The position numbers and the translations under genes are program-made. Of a stretch of 64,000 bases of DNA, positions 1 to 7,815 are shown in pieces; position 1 is the first letter of the stretch, and every line of letters starts with the position of its first letter. The stretch is from assembly GCF_013410035.1 (NCBI RefSeq), contig NZ_JACCBW010000002.1, forward strand, positions 310,001-374,000, given 5' to 3'. The stretch is from Nocardioides cavernae (GTDB lineage: Bacteria; Actinomycetota; Actinomycetes; Propionibacteriales; Nocardioidaceae). The notes below the pieces were generated by a model that worked only from the letters and a program-made list of their open reading frames with translations, was not told the DNA's origin and ran no database searches.

Positions 1-647
1 ACGTCGTGCTCGGCGCGGTGATCATCCAGTTCACCTACCTGATCGCCGATGCGCGCGGCCTCCCGATCGTCGGGCTGATCCTCTTCGCGCTCATCGCGAT
101 CTACACGTTCGTCATGTCGCGCACCGTCCTCGGCCGGCACGTGTACGCCATCGGCGGCAACGTGGACGCCGCGACCATGTCGGGCGTCAACACCCGGCGC
201 GTGGACTTCCTCGTGATGACCAACATGGGCCTGCTCGCGGGTCTCGCCGGTCTCGTGACGACGGCTCGCCTGACCGCCGCCAACCCCAAGGCCGGCGTCA
301 ACTTCGAGCTCGACGCGATCGCCGCCTCGTTCATCGGCGGCGCTGCCGTGACCGGCGGGGTCGGCACCGTGATCGGCGCGATCATCGGCGGCCTGGTGAT
401 GGGCGTGCTCAACAACGGGATGTCTCTGATGGGCGTCTCGATCGACTGGCAGCAGGCGATCAAGGGCCTGGTGCTGCTGGCCGCCGTCGCGTTCGACGTC
501 TGGAACAAGAAGCGCACCAGCGCCAGTGGTGGCGCCGGCGCCGAGCAGACGGAGACGACGCCACCGCCACCGGACGAGCTGGTCGAGGAGATCGAGCAGC
601 GCGAGGCCGCGGACGTCGGTCCACCGGGGAGCAGCGGGGCGCGCTGA
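1..647 (+). CDS. sugar ABC transporter permease (C-terminal part)
   Basis: The gene enters from the left edge, in frame from base 3, and ends at TGA 645-647. The visible ~214 residues carry several hydrophobic segments and the GR-x-x-YAIGGN signature followed by a conserved SGVN stretch, typical of the RbsC/XylH/MglC branch of binding-protein-dependent permeases (BPD_transp_2 family). These integral membrane subunits form the channel of ribose-, xylose- or galactose-type importers. After the last membrane segment comes a ~35-residue tail rich in Pro and Glu, longer than usual for the family. The ATPase and binding protein must lie upstream of the window. The exact sugar cannot be told from this fragment. 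Confidence 0.88.
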   Translation, partial: VVLGAVIIQFTYLIADARGLPIVGLILFALIAIYTFVMSRTVLGRHVYAIGGNVDAATMSGVNTRRVDFLVMTNMGLLAGLAGLVTTARLTAANPKAGVNFELDAIAASFIGGAAVTGGVGTVIGAIIGGLVMGVLNNGMSLMGVSIDWQQAIKGLVLLAAVAFDVWNKKRTSASGGAGAEQTETTPPPPDELVEEIEQREAADVGPPGSSGAR

Positions 648-709
648 CCGCACCCGAGGCGGAACCCGGGCCTTGACCTCAGGTGCACCTCACCCCGGAG
701 GATCGGTCC

Positions 710-1120
710 ATGACCGACGCACCGCCCCTCGTCCAGGAGCTCCGGATCAGCCTCACGGTGGCGGACTTCGACGCAGCCGTAGGCCTCTACCGCGACGCGC
801 TGGGGCTGCCCGAGGTGGCCGACTGGAGCAGCGACGCCGGCCGCGTGCTGCTCCTGGACGCCGGGCGCGCGACGCTCGAGCTCTTCGACGAGCGGCAGGC
901 GGCGATGGTGGACGACCTCGAGGTCGGGCGGCGGGTGTCGGGGAGCGTGCGCCTCGCGCTGCAGGTGCCCGACGCCGAGGCCGCCGCCGGAGCGCTCGTC
1001 GCCGCCGGTGCCACCGCGGTGGCACCGGCGGTCGTCACGCCGTGGGGCGACCGCAACGCCCGGGTCGCGGCGCCGGACGGGATGCAGCTGACCCTCTTCA
1101 CGCTGGGCGAGGAGTCCTGA
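710..1120 (+). CDS. VOC (glyoxalase/bleomycin-resistance fold) family protein
   Basis: A 136-residue single-domain protein with the glyoxalase beta-alpha-beta-beta-beta layout in two halves: an LYRDALGL helix in the first and an APDG-x-QLTLF strand near the end. Such proteins bind a divalent metal and act as lyases, dioxygenases or antibiotic-binding proteins. The substrate cannot be read here. The ATG at 710 is chosen because GGAGG lies at 697-701, eight bases before it; an upstream in-frame GTG at 683 has no such site. The 3' end overlaps the convergent acetyltransferase by 23 bp. Confidence 0.8.
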   Translation: MTDAPPLVQELRISLTVADFDAAVGLYRDALGLPEVADWSSDAGRVLLLDAGRATLELFDERQAAMVDDLEVGRRVSGSVRLALQVPDAEAAAGALVAAGATAVAPAVVTPWGDRNARVAAPDGMQLTLFTLGEES

Positions 1121-1517
1121 TCATCCACATCGTCGGGTCGGGCAGCGGGCCGAAGCCAAAGCCGGAGTAGACCTGGTGCGCGTCCCTCGTCGCCAGCAGG
1201 GTGCGGGGGATGCCCAGCTCGTCGAGCGCGTCGATGACCGCCGCCACCAGGCGCGTGCCCAGGCCACGGCCGCGGTGCGGGCGGTCGACGTACACGTCGC
1301 AGAGCCAGGCGAAGTTCGCATGGTCCGTCACGACGCGGGCGTACGCCACCTGCCGCCCGTCGGCGTCGAAGGCGCCGAAGTTGAGCGAGTGCTCCGCTGC
1401 GGTGGCGACGGCCTCGCGGCTGCGGCCGAGCGACCAGTACGCGTCGGTGCTCAGCCAGTGGTGGACGAGGTCGAGGTCCATGTCGGCGAGGTCGGTGCGG
1501 AGGTCGTGGTCGCTCAT
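1098..1517 (-). CDS. GNAT family N-acetyltransferase
   Basis: A 139-residue acetyltransferase of the GNAT fold. The acetyl-CoA pyrophosphate-binding loop is seen as RPHRGRGLG, followed by a helix with ALDELG and a VYSGFGFGPL segment matching motif B, as in YitI/Rv-type small-molecule acetyltransferases. The start ATG at 1517 shares four bases (ATGA) with the stop of the upstream soxR-like gene, so the two are probably translationally coupled. A GAGAGG sequence also precedes it. Coupling to a redox-sensing regulator suggests a role in detoxification, but that is inference and the acetyl acceptor is unknown. Confidence 0.85.
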   Translation of the reverse strand: MSDHDLRTDLADMDLDLVHHWLSTDAYWSLGRSREAVATAAEHSLNFGAFDADGRQVAYARVVTDHANFAWLCDVYVDRPHRGRGLGTRLVAAVIDALDELGIPRTLLATRDAHQVYSGFGFGPLPDPTMWMIRTPRPA

Positions 1518-1996
1518 GCGGACGATCCTCTCCGGGTCGGGTGCGGTCGGCGCAGGGAGTCCGGCAGCAGCCGGGCGCCCGCACCGTCCTCCGCGTGCAC
1601 GTCGTCGGGGTTGGAGAAGGCGCACGAGCGGAGGCTCAGGCACCCGCAGCCGATGCAGCCGTCGAGGCCGACCTTGAGCCGCTGGAGCGCGGCGATCTGC
1701 TCGTCGAGGCGACGGCCCCAGTGCCTGGAGATCCGGTGCCAGTCGGCCTTGGTGGGGGTGCGGTTGCCGGGAAGCCGGCCCAGCTCGTCGCGGATCTCCT
1801 CGATGGAGAGCCCGACGTTGGACGCGGCACGGATGAAGGCCAGGCGCCGCAGCACGCTGCGCTCGAAGCGCCGCTGCCCGCCGCCGGAACGGTGGGCGTC
1901 GATGAGGCCCTCGGCCTCGTAGTAGCGGATCGCCGACGCGGCGAAGCCGCTGCGACTGGTGATCTCACCCATCGGCAGCAGGTCCCTGGCATCCAT
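1514..1996 (-). CDS. soxR: redox-sensitive MerR-family regulator SoxR
   Basis: A 160-residue MerR-family regulator. The N-terminal winged helix has RYYEAEGLI, followed by a dimerisation helix. The cluster C-x2-C-x-C-x5-C (C114, C117, C119, C125) in a CIGCGCLS context is the [2Fe-2S] binding motif diagnostic of SoxR. In the family, oxidation of this cluster switches on a promoter with an overlong spacer. The C-terminal tail after the cluster is longer than in enteric SoxR. A GAGG element lies nine bases before the ATG. The gene is divergent from an SDR gene across a 50 bp gap holding a SoxR-type operator, and it is coupled to a GNAT gene downstream. Confidence 0.92.
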   Translation of the reverse strand: MDARDLLPMGEITSRSGFAASAIRYYEAEGLIDAHRSGGGQRRFERSVLRRLAFIRAASNVGLSIEEIRDELGRLPGNRTPTKADWHRISRHWGRRLDEQIAALQRLKVGLDGCIGCGCLSLRSCAFSNPDDVHAEDGAGARLLPDSLRRPHPTRRGSSA

Positions 1997-2008
1997 CCCG
2001 TCACACCT

Positions 2009-2040
2009 CTTGAACTCAAGTTCACTTGAACTTGAACCAT
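2009..2040 (+). promoter_or_regulatory. SoxR-type operator inside an overlong-spacer promoter for the SDR gene
   Basis: The dyad CTCAAGT-TC-ACTTGAA (2015-2030) is close to the known SoxR box CCTCAAGTTAACTTGAGG. It sits between a -35-like TTGAAC (2010-2015) and a poor -10-like AACCAT (2035-2040), with a 19 bp spacer, the spacing expected for MerR-type activation. The predicted transcription start is about base 2047, which is the A of the SDR start codon, so the message would be leaderless. CTTGAAC occurs three times (2009, 2025, 2031). The site overlaps the soxR leader and could also give autoregulation. Confidence 0.72.
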
Positions 2041-2046
2041 GATGCC

Positions 2047-2733
2047 ATGACGACGAACACGAAGGAACGGGTGGCGCTGGTCACCGGGGGATCGGCCGGT
2101 CTGGGGCGCGCGCTCTGCACCGAGCTCGCGCGTCAGGGCTGGCGGGTGGTGACCGACGGGCGGAGCGAGGAGAAGTTCACGGAGGCCGACCTGCCGGACG
2201 GGGTGACGGCCCTGGTCGGGGACCTCACCGACGCCGAGCACCGGGCGACGCTGCTCGCCGAGGTCGACGGACTGGGACGGCTCGACCTCCTGGTCCACAA
2301 CGCCAGCACGCTCGGACCGCTCCCGATGCGTCCGCTGGCCGAGGTGGAGGTCGCGGACCTCGCCCACGTCTGGCGGACCAACGTCGGCGGGCCGCTCGTC
2401 CTGACGGCAGCGCTGCTGCCGAGGCTTCGCGCGTCCGACGGTGTGCTGCTCTCCATCAGCTCCGACGCCGCCGTCCAGCACTACGAGGGCTGGGGCCTGT
2501 ACGGCGCGAGCAAGGCGGGGCTCGACCACGTGACGCTGACGTACGCCGCCGAGACCGGCGTCCGGGCGTACGCCGTCGACCCCGGGGACATGCGCACCGC
2601 GATGCACCAGGACGCCTCCCCGGGCGAGGACATCTCGGACCGCCCGCTGCCCGAGACCGTCGTCCCGCACCTGCTGGCACTGCTCGACGCGCGGCCGGAG
2701 TCGGGCCGCTACCGGGCGGAGGACTTCCGATGA
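2047..2733 (+). CDS. SDR family oxidoreductase, probable SoxR target
   Basis: A 228-residue short-chain dehydrogenase/reductase. The Rossmann cofactor loop TGGSAGLG is at residues 13-20, the NAS variant of the NNAG motif at 85-87, and the catalytic Ser near 138 with Y152 and K156 (YGASK). It should be a soluble NAD(P)(H)-dependent oxidoreductase, with NADP preference suggested by the following DGRS arginine. The start at 2047 is preferred over an in-frame TTG at 2026 because the latter lies inside the SoxR operator. Its last four bases overlap the start of the QueA-like gene. Substrate unknown; quinone or carbonyl reduction under redox stress would fit SoxR control but is speculative. Confidence 0.87.
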   Translation: MTTNTKERVALVTGGSAGLGRALCTELARQGWRVVTDGRSEEKFTEADLPDGVTALVGDLTDAEHRATLLAEVDGLGRLDLLVHNASTLGPLPMRPLAEVEVADLAHVWRTNVGGPLVLTAALLPRLRASDGVLLSISSDAAVQHYEGWGLYGASKAGLDHVTLTYAAETGVRAYAVDPGDMRTAMHQDASPGEDISDRPLPETVVPHLLALLDARPESGRYRAEDFR

Positions 2734-3791
2734 CGCTGCTCCACGAGACCCCGCGCACCCACTTCGAGGCGTCGTCCTTCGCCCCGCAGCCCGCGGAGCA
2801 CCGCGGCCTCGCGCGCGACGAGGTGCGGCTGCTCGTCGCGACGCCCGACGGGTTGTCGCACGGACGCTTCCGGGACCTGCCCGACCACCTCCGCGCCGGC
2901 GACGTCCTGGTCGTGAACACCTCGGCGACCGTCGCCGCACAGGTCGACGCCGAGGTCCGCTCCGGAGCCGCCGCAGGGCCGGCCGTGCTCCACGTCGCAC
3001 ACCGGCTCGACGACGCCGAGGTGGTCGTCGAGCTCCGTACCGCGCCCGACGCCGCCCGCGCCGTGCTCGACGCGAGCCCCGGCGACGAGGTGCGGGTGGG
3101 GGACGTACGCCTGGTGCTCCGGTCGCCGTGGCCCGGTGACGCGTCCTCCCCGACGGGGACGGGCAACCGGCTGTGGCGCGCCGCCGTGCGTGGCGACCTC
3201 GACCGGCAGCTCGCGTGGAACGGGCGGCCGATCGCGTACGGCTACCTCGACCGCCGCTACCCGCTGGCCGACTACCAGACGGTCTTCGGGATCCGCCCCG
3301 GCAGCGCCGAGATGGCGTCGGCCGGGCGGCCGTTCACCGAGGCGCTCGTGACCCGGCTGGTCACCTCGGGCGTGCAGGTGGCTCCCGTGACGCTGCACAC
3401 CGGCGTCTCCTCGCAGGAGGCGGGCGAGGCGCCCGGGCCGGAGTGGTTCGAGGTGCCCCCGTCGAGCGCGCGGACCATCAACCAGGCGCGCGAGGACGGC
3501 GGGCGGGTGGTCGCGGTCGGCACGACGGCGACCCGCGCGGTCGAGTCGTCGGTGCTCGGCCGGCACGTCGTGGCGAGCCGGGGATGGACCTCACGGGTGG
3601 TCACGCCCGCCCACCCGCCGCGCGTCGTCGACGGCCTGGTCACCGGCTGGCACGACCCGATGGCCTCGCACCTCCTGCTGGTCGAGGCCGTGGCCGGGGA
3701 GCACCTGACGCAGGCGGCGTACGACGCGGCCGTCGCAGGGGACTACCTCTGGCACGAGTTCGGCGACTCCGCCCTCCTGCTGCGACGCTGA
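2730..3791 (+). CDS. QueA-like S-adenosylmethionine:tRNA ribosyltransferase-isomerase family protein
   Basis: A 353-residue protein of the QueA family. Recognisable blocks are an N-terminal segment with RD-x-VRLLV, the central substrate region with YGYLDRRYPLADYQTVF, the VTLHTGVSS block that replaces the classical LHVGAGTF, and the C-terminal GTTATRAVES block. Canonical QueA transfers the ribosyl part of SAM to preQ1-tRNA during queuosine synthesis. This branch is seen in actinobacteria as a stand-alone gene. No other queuosine gene is visible here and the gene is coupled (ATGA overlap) to an SDR under SoxR-type control, so a divergent function is possible. Family assignment is firm; the reaction is not. 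Confidence 0.82.
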   Translation: MTLLHETPRTHFEASSFAPQPAEHRGLARDEVRLLVATPDGLSHGRFRDLPDHLRAGDVLVVNTSATVAAQVDAEVRSGAAAGPAVLHVAHRLDDAEVVVELRTAPDAARAVLDASPGDEVRVGDVRLVLRSPWPGDASSPTGTGNRLWRAAVRGDLDRQLAWNGRPIAYGYLDRRYPLADYQTVFGIRPGSAEMASAGRPFTEALVTRLVTSGVQVAPVTLHTGVSSQEAGEAPGPEWFEVPPSSARTINQAREDGGRVVAVGTTATRAVESSVLGRHVVASRGWTSRVVTPAHPPRVVDGLVTGWHDPMASHLLLVEAVAGEHLTQAAYDAAVAGDYLWHEFGDSALLLRR

Positions 3792-3850
3792 GCGGTCATC
3801 GCCCCCGTGGGGAGGATGTGCGTCGGGCCGCAGCGGTGCAGTCTCTGCGC

Positions 3851-4513
3851 GTGGACCCGACGGACCGGCGCGCGCAGGCGCGCACCCTCGCCCTCACCTG
3901 GCTCGCCCTCGTGCTGGCGGTCCTCGCCGTCGGCTGGCTGATCACCGGACCCCTGGCGTCCGTCGTCGAGCCGCGCGACGACGCGTTCGAACGGTGGCTG
4001 GCCGCGCGCCGGACCCCCGCCCTCGACACCGCGGCCGCGATCGGCAGCGGCATCGCCGACACGATCATCGGGGTCGGGATCGCCACGGTCCTCGCGCTGG
4101 CGACGGCCCGGTGGACGCGGTCGTGGCGCCCGGTCGTCCACGCCGCCGTCCTGGTCGGTGGCTACCTCGCGCTCTACGTCGTGGTGACCCACCTCGTCAC
4201 CCGCGACCGTCCGCCGGTGGAGATCCTCGACCCCGGCCTCGTCCCGGACCACAGCTTCCCCTCCGGGCACGTCGCGACCTCGATCGTGGTCTACGGCGGC
4301 ATCGCGCTCTGGGTGGCCGCGGTCGTCCCGCGGTGGCGTCGCTGGACCTGGCCGCTCCTCCTCGCCCCTCTGGTCGTCGTCCCGTCCCGGCTCTACCAGG
4401 GCGCCCACCACCCGACCGACGTGATGAGCAGCCTCGTCTTCGCGACGGTGTGGCTCGTAGTGGTGTCCCGGGTGCTCCTCGCCGAGGACCGGCCTGTCAT
4501 GGTGGAGCGATGA
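3851..4513 (+). CDS. PAP2-family phosphatase (membrane)
   Basis: A ~220-residue integral membrane protein with about five to six hydrophobic segments and the type 2 phosphatidic acid phosphatase signature. PSGH is at 137-140 and SR-x5-H-x3-D at 179-190. The first motif K-x6-RP is partly degenerate: RP is at 120-121 but the lysine position (113) is Thr. Family members dephosphorylate lipid phosphates such as undecaprenyl-PP or phosphatidate at the outer face. Start is uncertain: GTG 3851 follows CAGTCT by six bases, matching the leaderless pattern of neighbours; GTGs at 3818 and 3836 are alternatives. It overlaps the next gene by ATGA. Confidence 0.8.
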   Translation: MDPTDRRAQARTLALTWLALVLAVLAVGWLITGPLASVVEPRDDAFERWLAARRTPALDTAAAIGSGIADTIIGVGIATVLALATARWTRSWRPVVHAAVLVGGYLALYVVVTHLVTRDRPPVEILDPGLVPDHSFPSGHVATSIVVYGGIALWVAAVVPRWRRWTWPLLLAPLVVVPSRLYQGAHHPTDVMSSLVFATVWLVVVSRVLLAEDRPVMVER

Positions 4514-5409
4514 GCACACCCATCGTCGTCGTGACCGGAGCCAACGGACTCGTGGGCAGCCACGTCGTGTCCGCGCTCAGCGACCGGGGGGCGACGGTGC
4601 GCGCGGTCGTACGCCGCGCCGGCGCCGCTCCCGACCTCCCCGGTGTCGAGGAGCACGTCGGTGACTTCGCCGACCCCGCCTTCGCGGGGACGGTGGTGGC
4701 CGGTGCCGACGCCGTCGTCACGACGGTCCACCCGCTCGGCAGCGGTCGCGAGGACCAGCGTCGGGTGGGGCTCGACGGCACGGTGACGATCGCGGAGGCC
4801 TCGGTCACGGCCGGCGTGCCGCTGCTCGTGCACGTCTCGACGGCCGGCGTCTACGACCGGAGCCCGGAGGTCGGCGACGTCACCGAGGCCGGTGCCCTGG
4901 TGCCCGACGACTCGTCCGCCTACGGCGTGGTCAAGCGTGACGTCGACGCCGCGCTGGAGCGGATCAGCGGCATCACCCGGGTCCTGCTGCGCCCGCCCGC
5001 GATCCTCGGCGCCGGGGACTCCTCGGTCTGGAACACCGTGCGGCCGGCGCAGGTGCGCGACGACGAGTCCGAGCGGCACGCCAACCCCGACCAGAGCTTC
5101 GCGTGGGTCCACGTCAGCGACCTCGCGAGCCTCGCCGCGGACCTGGCCACCGGCCGGATGGCCCCCGCGGACGACGTCGCGCGCGGACCGCTGGCCGGCG
5201 GGTGCACCCCCGTCAACGTCGCAGCCGGACCGGCGACCCAGCGCGACTACCTCGGCGCCCTCGGCGAGGCCCTCGGGTTCGAGCCGACGTGGGACGACGG
5301 GCCCGCGTGGACCGGCCGGATCGTCGCCGACCGCGCCGCCGGGTGGGGCTGGACACCCCGCGTCGGCCTCGATGCCGCGCTCGACGAGCTGCGCGCCGGC
5401 CTGCGCTGA
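4510..5409 (+). CDS. NAD-dependent epimerase/dehydratase family protein
   Basis: A 299-residue extended-SDR protein. The nucleotide-binding loop TGANGLVGS is at residues 9-17, there is a VSTAGVYD strand, and the catalytic pair is Y138 and K142 (YGVVK). A LLRPPAILGAGD segment follows, as in atypical SDRs of the NAD-epimerase group. It is probably a soluble NAD(P)-dependent oxidoreductase or epimerase; the substrate cannot be identified. The ATG overlaps the stop of the PAP2 gene (ATGA), and the next gene begins four bases after its stop, so the three are likely one operon. Confidence 0.86.
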   Translation: MSTPIVVVTGANGLVGSHVVSALSDRGATVRAVVRRAGAAPDLPGVEEHVGDFADPAFAGTVVAGADAVVTTVHPLGSGREDQRRVGLDGTVTIAEASVTAGVPLLVHVSTAGVYDRSPEVGDVTEAGALVPDDSSAYGVVKRDVDAALERISGITRVLLRPPAILGAGDSSVWNTVRPAQVRDDESERHANPDQSFAWVHVSDLASLAADLATGRMAPADDVARGPLAGGCTPVNVAAGPATQRDYLGALGEALGFEPTWDDGPAWTGRIVADRAAGWGWTPRVGLDAALDELRAGLR

Positions 5410-5413
5410 CCCC

Positions 5414-5845
5414 GTGGCCGCAGGTCCCGCACTGAGCGCCGGGCGCCTCGGCGCCTGGCTGGTCAAGGCACGCGGCGACGAGGCCGAGACCCAGCAGCAC
5501 CTGCGCACCGGTCTCGTGCACGTGGCTTCGCGTTGCGTACGCCCGAGCTACCGCACCGGGCTCGTGGCGGCGGGTCAGCCGGTGCTGCTGTGGATCAGCG
5601 GGCGGGTGCCCGGTCTCCCGGCCGGGATCCACGCCCGCGGGCGGACGACGGGCCGCGTCGTCGACGACCTCATGCCGGTGGACCTGGTCCCCCTGGCCGC
5701 ACCGGTGGTGCGCACCGCGCTCGTCGAGCACCCCGTGCTCTGCGGCCTCGAGGTGCTGCGCATGCCCGCCGGCAGCAACCCGTCGTACGTGACGACGGAG
5801 CAGCTCGCCGCCCTGCAGGACCTGAGCGAGGAGCTGCGCGACTGA
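5414..5845 (+). CDS. EVE/PUA-like domain protein (hypothetical)
   Basis: A 143-residue protein starting at GTG 5414, four bases after the preceding stop. The layout is an N-terminal strand and helix, then PSYRTGLVAAGQPVLLWISG and an AGIHARGRTTG strand, and a MPAGSNPSY-x-T segment near the end. This resembles the EVE domain of the PUA superfamily, where a short barrel binds modified bases in nucleic acid. The resemblance is judged by eye and is weak at the N terminus. Function is unknown, and an RNA- or DNA-base binding role is inference only. Confidence 0.6.
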   Translation: MAAGPALSAGRLGAWLVKARGDEAETQQHLRTGLVHVASRCVRPSYRTGLVAAGQPVLLWISGRVPGLPAGIHARGRTTGRVVDDLMPVDLVPLAAPVVRTALVEHPVLCGLEVLRMPAGSNPSYVTTEQLAALQDLSEELRD

Positions 5846-5898
5846 GGGACGGGACTCCCGGCGTGCACAATGGTCGTCCATCTCGGAGAGGGGGAGCC

Positions 5899-7158
5899 GT
5901 GCGGCTCATCAGGACGGCAGGGGCACTCGTCGCAGCGCTGGTGATGGCGGGCGGGCTCGCGGCGCCGGTCGCGGCGGCGCCGCTGCAGATCGAGTGGGTC
6001 GACGACTCGCAGGCGGGTCAGGTCCCGCAGCAGCTCGTGGTCGATCCCGCCACGGGGGACGCCCTCGCGCTCGCGGGGGCGTACAGCGGGTCGGAGGTGC
6101 TGCGCCGCCTCGACGCCGACACCGGCGCGGTCGAGTGGACCGTGCCCGTGCCCGGGATGACCCACTTCGCCGCCGACCCGTCCACGGGCCAGGTCGTCCT
6201 CGTCGGCTCGCGGGACGCCGGGCAGTTCCTGACGTTCGTCTCCGCCGACGGGTCGGTCGTGGGGCCGCTCGCCACGACGGTGACGGCGAAGGTGATGAGG
6301 CTCGCCGTGGACGCGGGCACGGGCCAGGTGTGCACCCTCGGCCAGGAGCGACGCCGCTCAGCGACGCCCAACGCCTGGGTCACCGCGTGCTGGACCTCCG
6401 CGGGCCAGCCCGTCTTCGCCGACACCTGGCAGCCGCCGGCCGGCAGCACGGTGCCGAACGCGCTCGCGATCGACCCGAGCAGCCACCGCGTCTACACCGC
6501 GGGCACGTCGCGTCCCAAGGCCGGGCGGCACAAGAAGCAGGAGACCCTCGTGCTCATCGCCCACGACGCGTCGGGGGCCCAGCGGTGGAAGCGGGTGCAG
6601 CGGGGCGTGTTCGCCCCGGGCTGGTTCGACATGGCCGTCGACCCGCAGCGGGGACGCATCCACCTCGTCAACCAGCCGTCGCTCATCCAGTCGCCGATGG
6701 AGCTCTACTCCTTCGACGCCCGGGGCACGCTCCGGTTCACGCGCAGCTGGGAGGACCTGGGCAGCGTCTACACGACCGACGTGGGGGTGACGCCGGAGGG
6801 TGATGTGCTCGTCGTTGGCGGGGGCGCGGCGACGGCAACGCTGCGCGCGTACGCCCCGTCCGGGCGCGTGCGGAGCAAGGCGGTCGTGCGGATCGCGCGG
6901 GACCGCCGTGAGAACTACCTGCAGGAGATCGCGATCGATCCCCGCCGCGGGCTCGCCCACCTGCTGGCCGGCGGTGGTGACACGCCGATCAGGGTGGCGT
7001 CGTTCACGTTCCGCGGGAAGAAGCGCTCCGACGTCGTCGTCGACCGGCGCCACGCCATCTTCGGCGAGATCGCCGTCGATCCCGCCGTGGGCCGGGTCTA
7101 CACCTCCGTCGCGCTCGTCGACGATCCCGCGCAGCGGATCACCGCGCTGAGCCGATGA
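5899..7158 (+). CDS. secreted beta-propeller (PQQ/WD40-like) protein
   Basis: A 419-residue protein with a Sec signal peptide: Arg at 2 and 5, a hydrophobic core, and a likely cut after AAPVAAA near residue 27. The mature part contains repeated units with V-DP-x-TG or IDPRRG turns spaced by roughly 40-60 residues, as in beta-propellers of the PQQ/BamB/WD40-like type. It probably acts outside the membrane as a binding or structural protein; no catalytic motif was found. GTG 5899 is preceded by a purine-rich GGAGAGGGGGAG. It ends in a four-base overlap with the next VOC gene. Confidence 0.72.
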   Translation: MRLIRTAGALVAALVMAGGLAAPVAAAPLQIEWVDDSQAGQVPQQLVVDPATGDALALAGAYSGSEVLRRLDADTGAVEWTVPVPGMTHFAADPSTGQVVLVGSRDAGQFLTFVSADGSVVGPLATTVTAKVMRLAVDAGTGQVCTLGQERRRSATPNAWVTACWTSAGQPVFADTWQPPAGSTVPNALAIDPSSHRVYTAGTSRPKAGRHKKQETLVLIAHDASGAQRWKRVQRGVFAPGWFDMAVDPQRGRIHLVNQPSLIQSPMELYSFDARGTLRFTRSWEDLGSVYTTDVGVTPEGDVLVVGGGAATATLRAYAPSGRVRSKAVVRIARDRRENYLQEIAIDPRRGLAHLLAGGGDTPIRVASFTFRGKKRSDVVVDRRHAIFGEIAVDPAVGRVYTSVALVDDPAQRITALSR

Positions 7159-7802
7159 CGTCCCGCCTCCTCGCACTGACGGTCCTCGCCGCCGACCCCG
7201 CGGGCGCGGACCGGTTCTGGCGCGCCCTCCTCGGCCCCGACCCCGCGCCGTTCGACCTCGTCTTCGTCCCGTCCGAGGAACCCGTGCGCCTGCCCGCCCA
7301 GATCCACCTCCACCTGAGCAGCAACGGCGCCACCCAGGCCGAGACCGTCGCCCGGGCGCTCGCGCTCGGCGCACGCCGCCTCGACGTCGGGCAGCTGCCG
7401 GACGAGGACCACGTCGTGCTGGCCGACCCGGAGGGCAACGCCTTCTGCGTGATCCCGGAGGGCAACAGGTGGTTGGCGGGCACGCCCTTCCTCGGCGAGC
7501 TCGCGTGCGACGGGACGCGGGAGGTCGGGGTGTTCTGGAGCGAGGCGCTGGGGCGGCCGCTGGTCCACGACGAGGACGGCGAGACCGCGATCCGCCTCGA
7601 CGACGGGCCGATCATCGCGTGGGGCGGGCCGCCGCTCGACGAGCGGCGCGGGCGCAACCGGATGCACGTCATGCTCGCCGCCGACGACCTCGAGACCGAG
7701 GTCGCCCGCCTGGCCGGTCTCGGTGCCACGATCGTCGCTCGGACCGCGCGGGAGGTCGAGATGGCCGACCCGGACGGCAACGAGTTCCGGGTCCGCGGCT
7801 GA
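7155..7802 (+). CDS. tandem VOC-domain (glyoxalase-like) protein
   Basis: A 215-residue protein made of two consecutive glyoxalase-like halves. The first has FWRALLG and ends in DPEGNAFCVI near residue 100; the second has FWSEALG and ends in DPDGNEFRV at the C terminus. This is the Glyoxalase_6 arrangement common in actinobacteria. Members bind metal or small ligands, and the reaction is not known. The start overlaps the stop of the upstream propeller gene by ATGA, so it is co-translated with it. It converges on the symporter operon with a 13 bp gap. Confidence 0.82.
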   Translation: MTSRLLALTVLAADPAGADRFWRALLGPDPAPFDLVFVPSEEPVRLPAQIHLHLSSNGATQAETVARALALGARRLDVGQLPDEDHVVLADPEGNAFCVIPEGNRWLAGTPFLGELACDGTREVGVFWSEALGRPLVHDEDGETAIRLDDGPIIAWGGPPLDERRGRNRMHVMLAADDLETEVARLAGLGATIVARTAREVEMADPDGNEFRVRG

Positions 7803-7815
7803 GGTCGGCTCCCGC

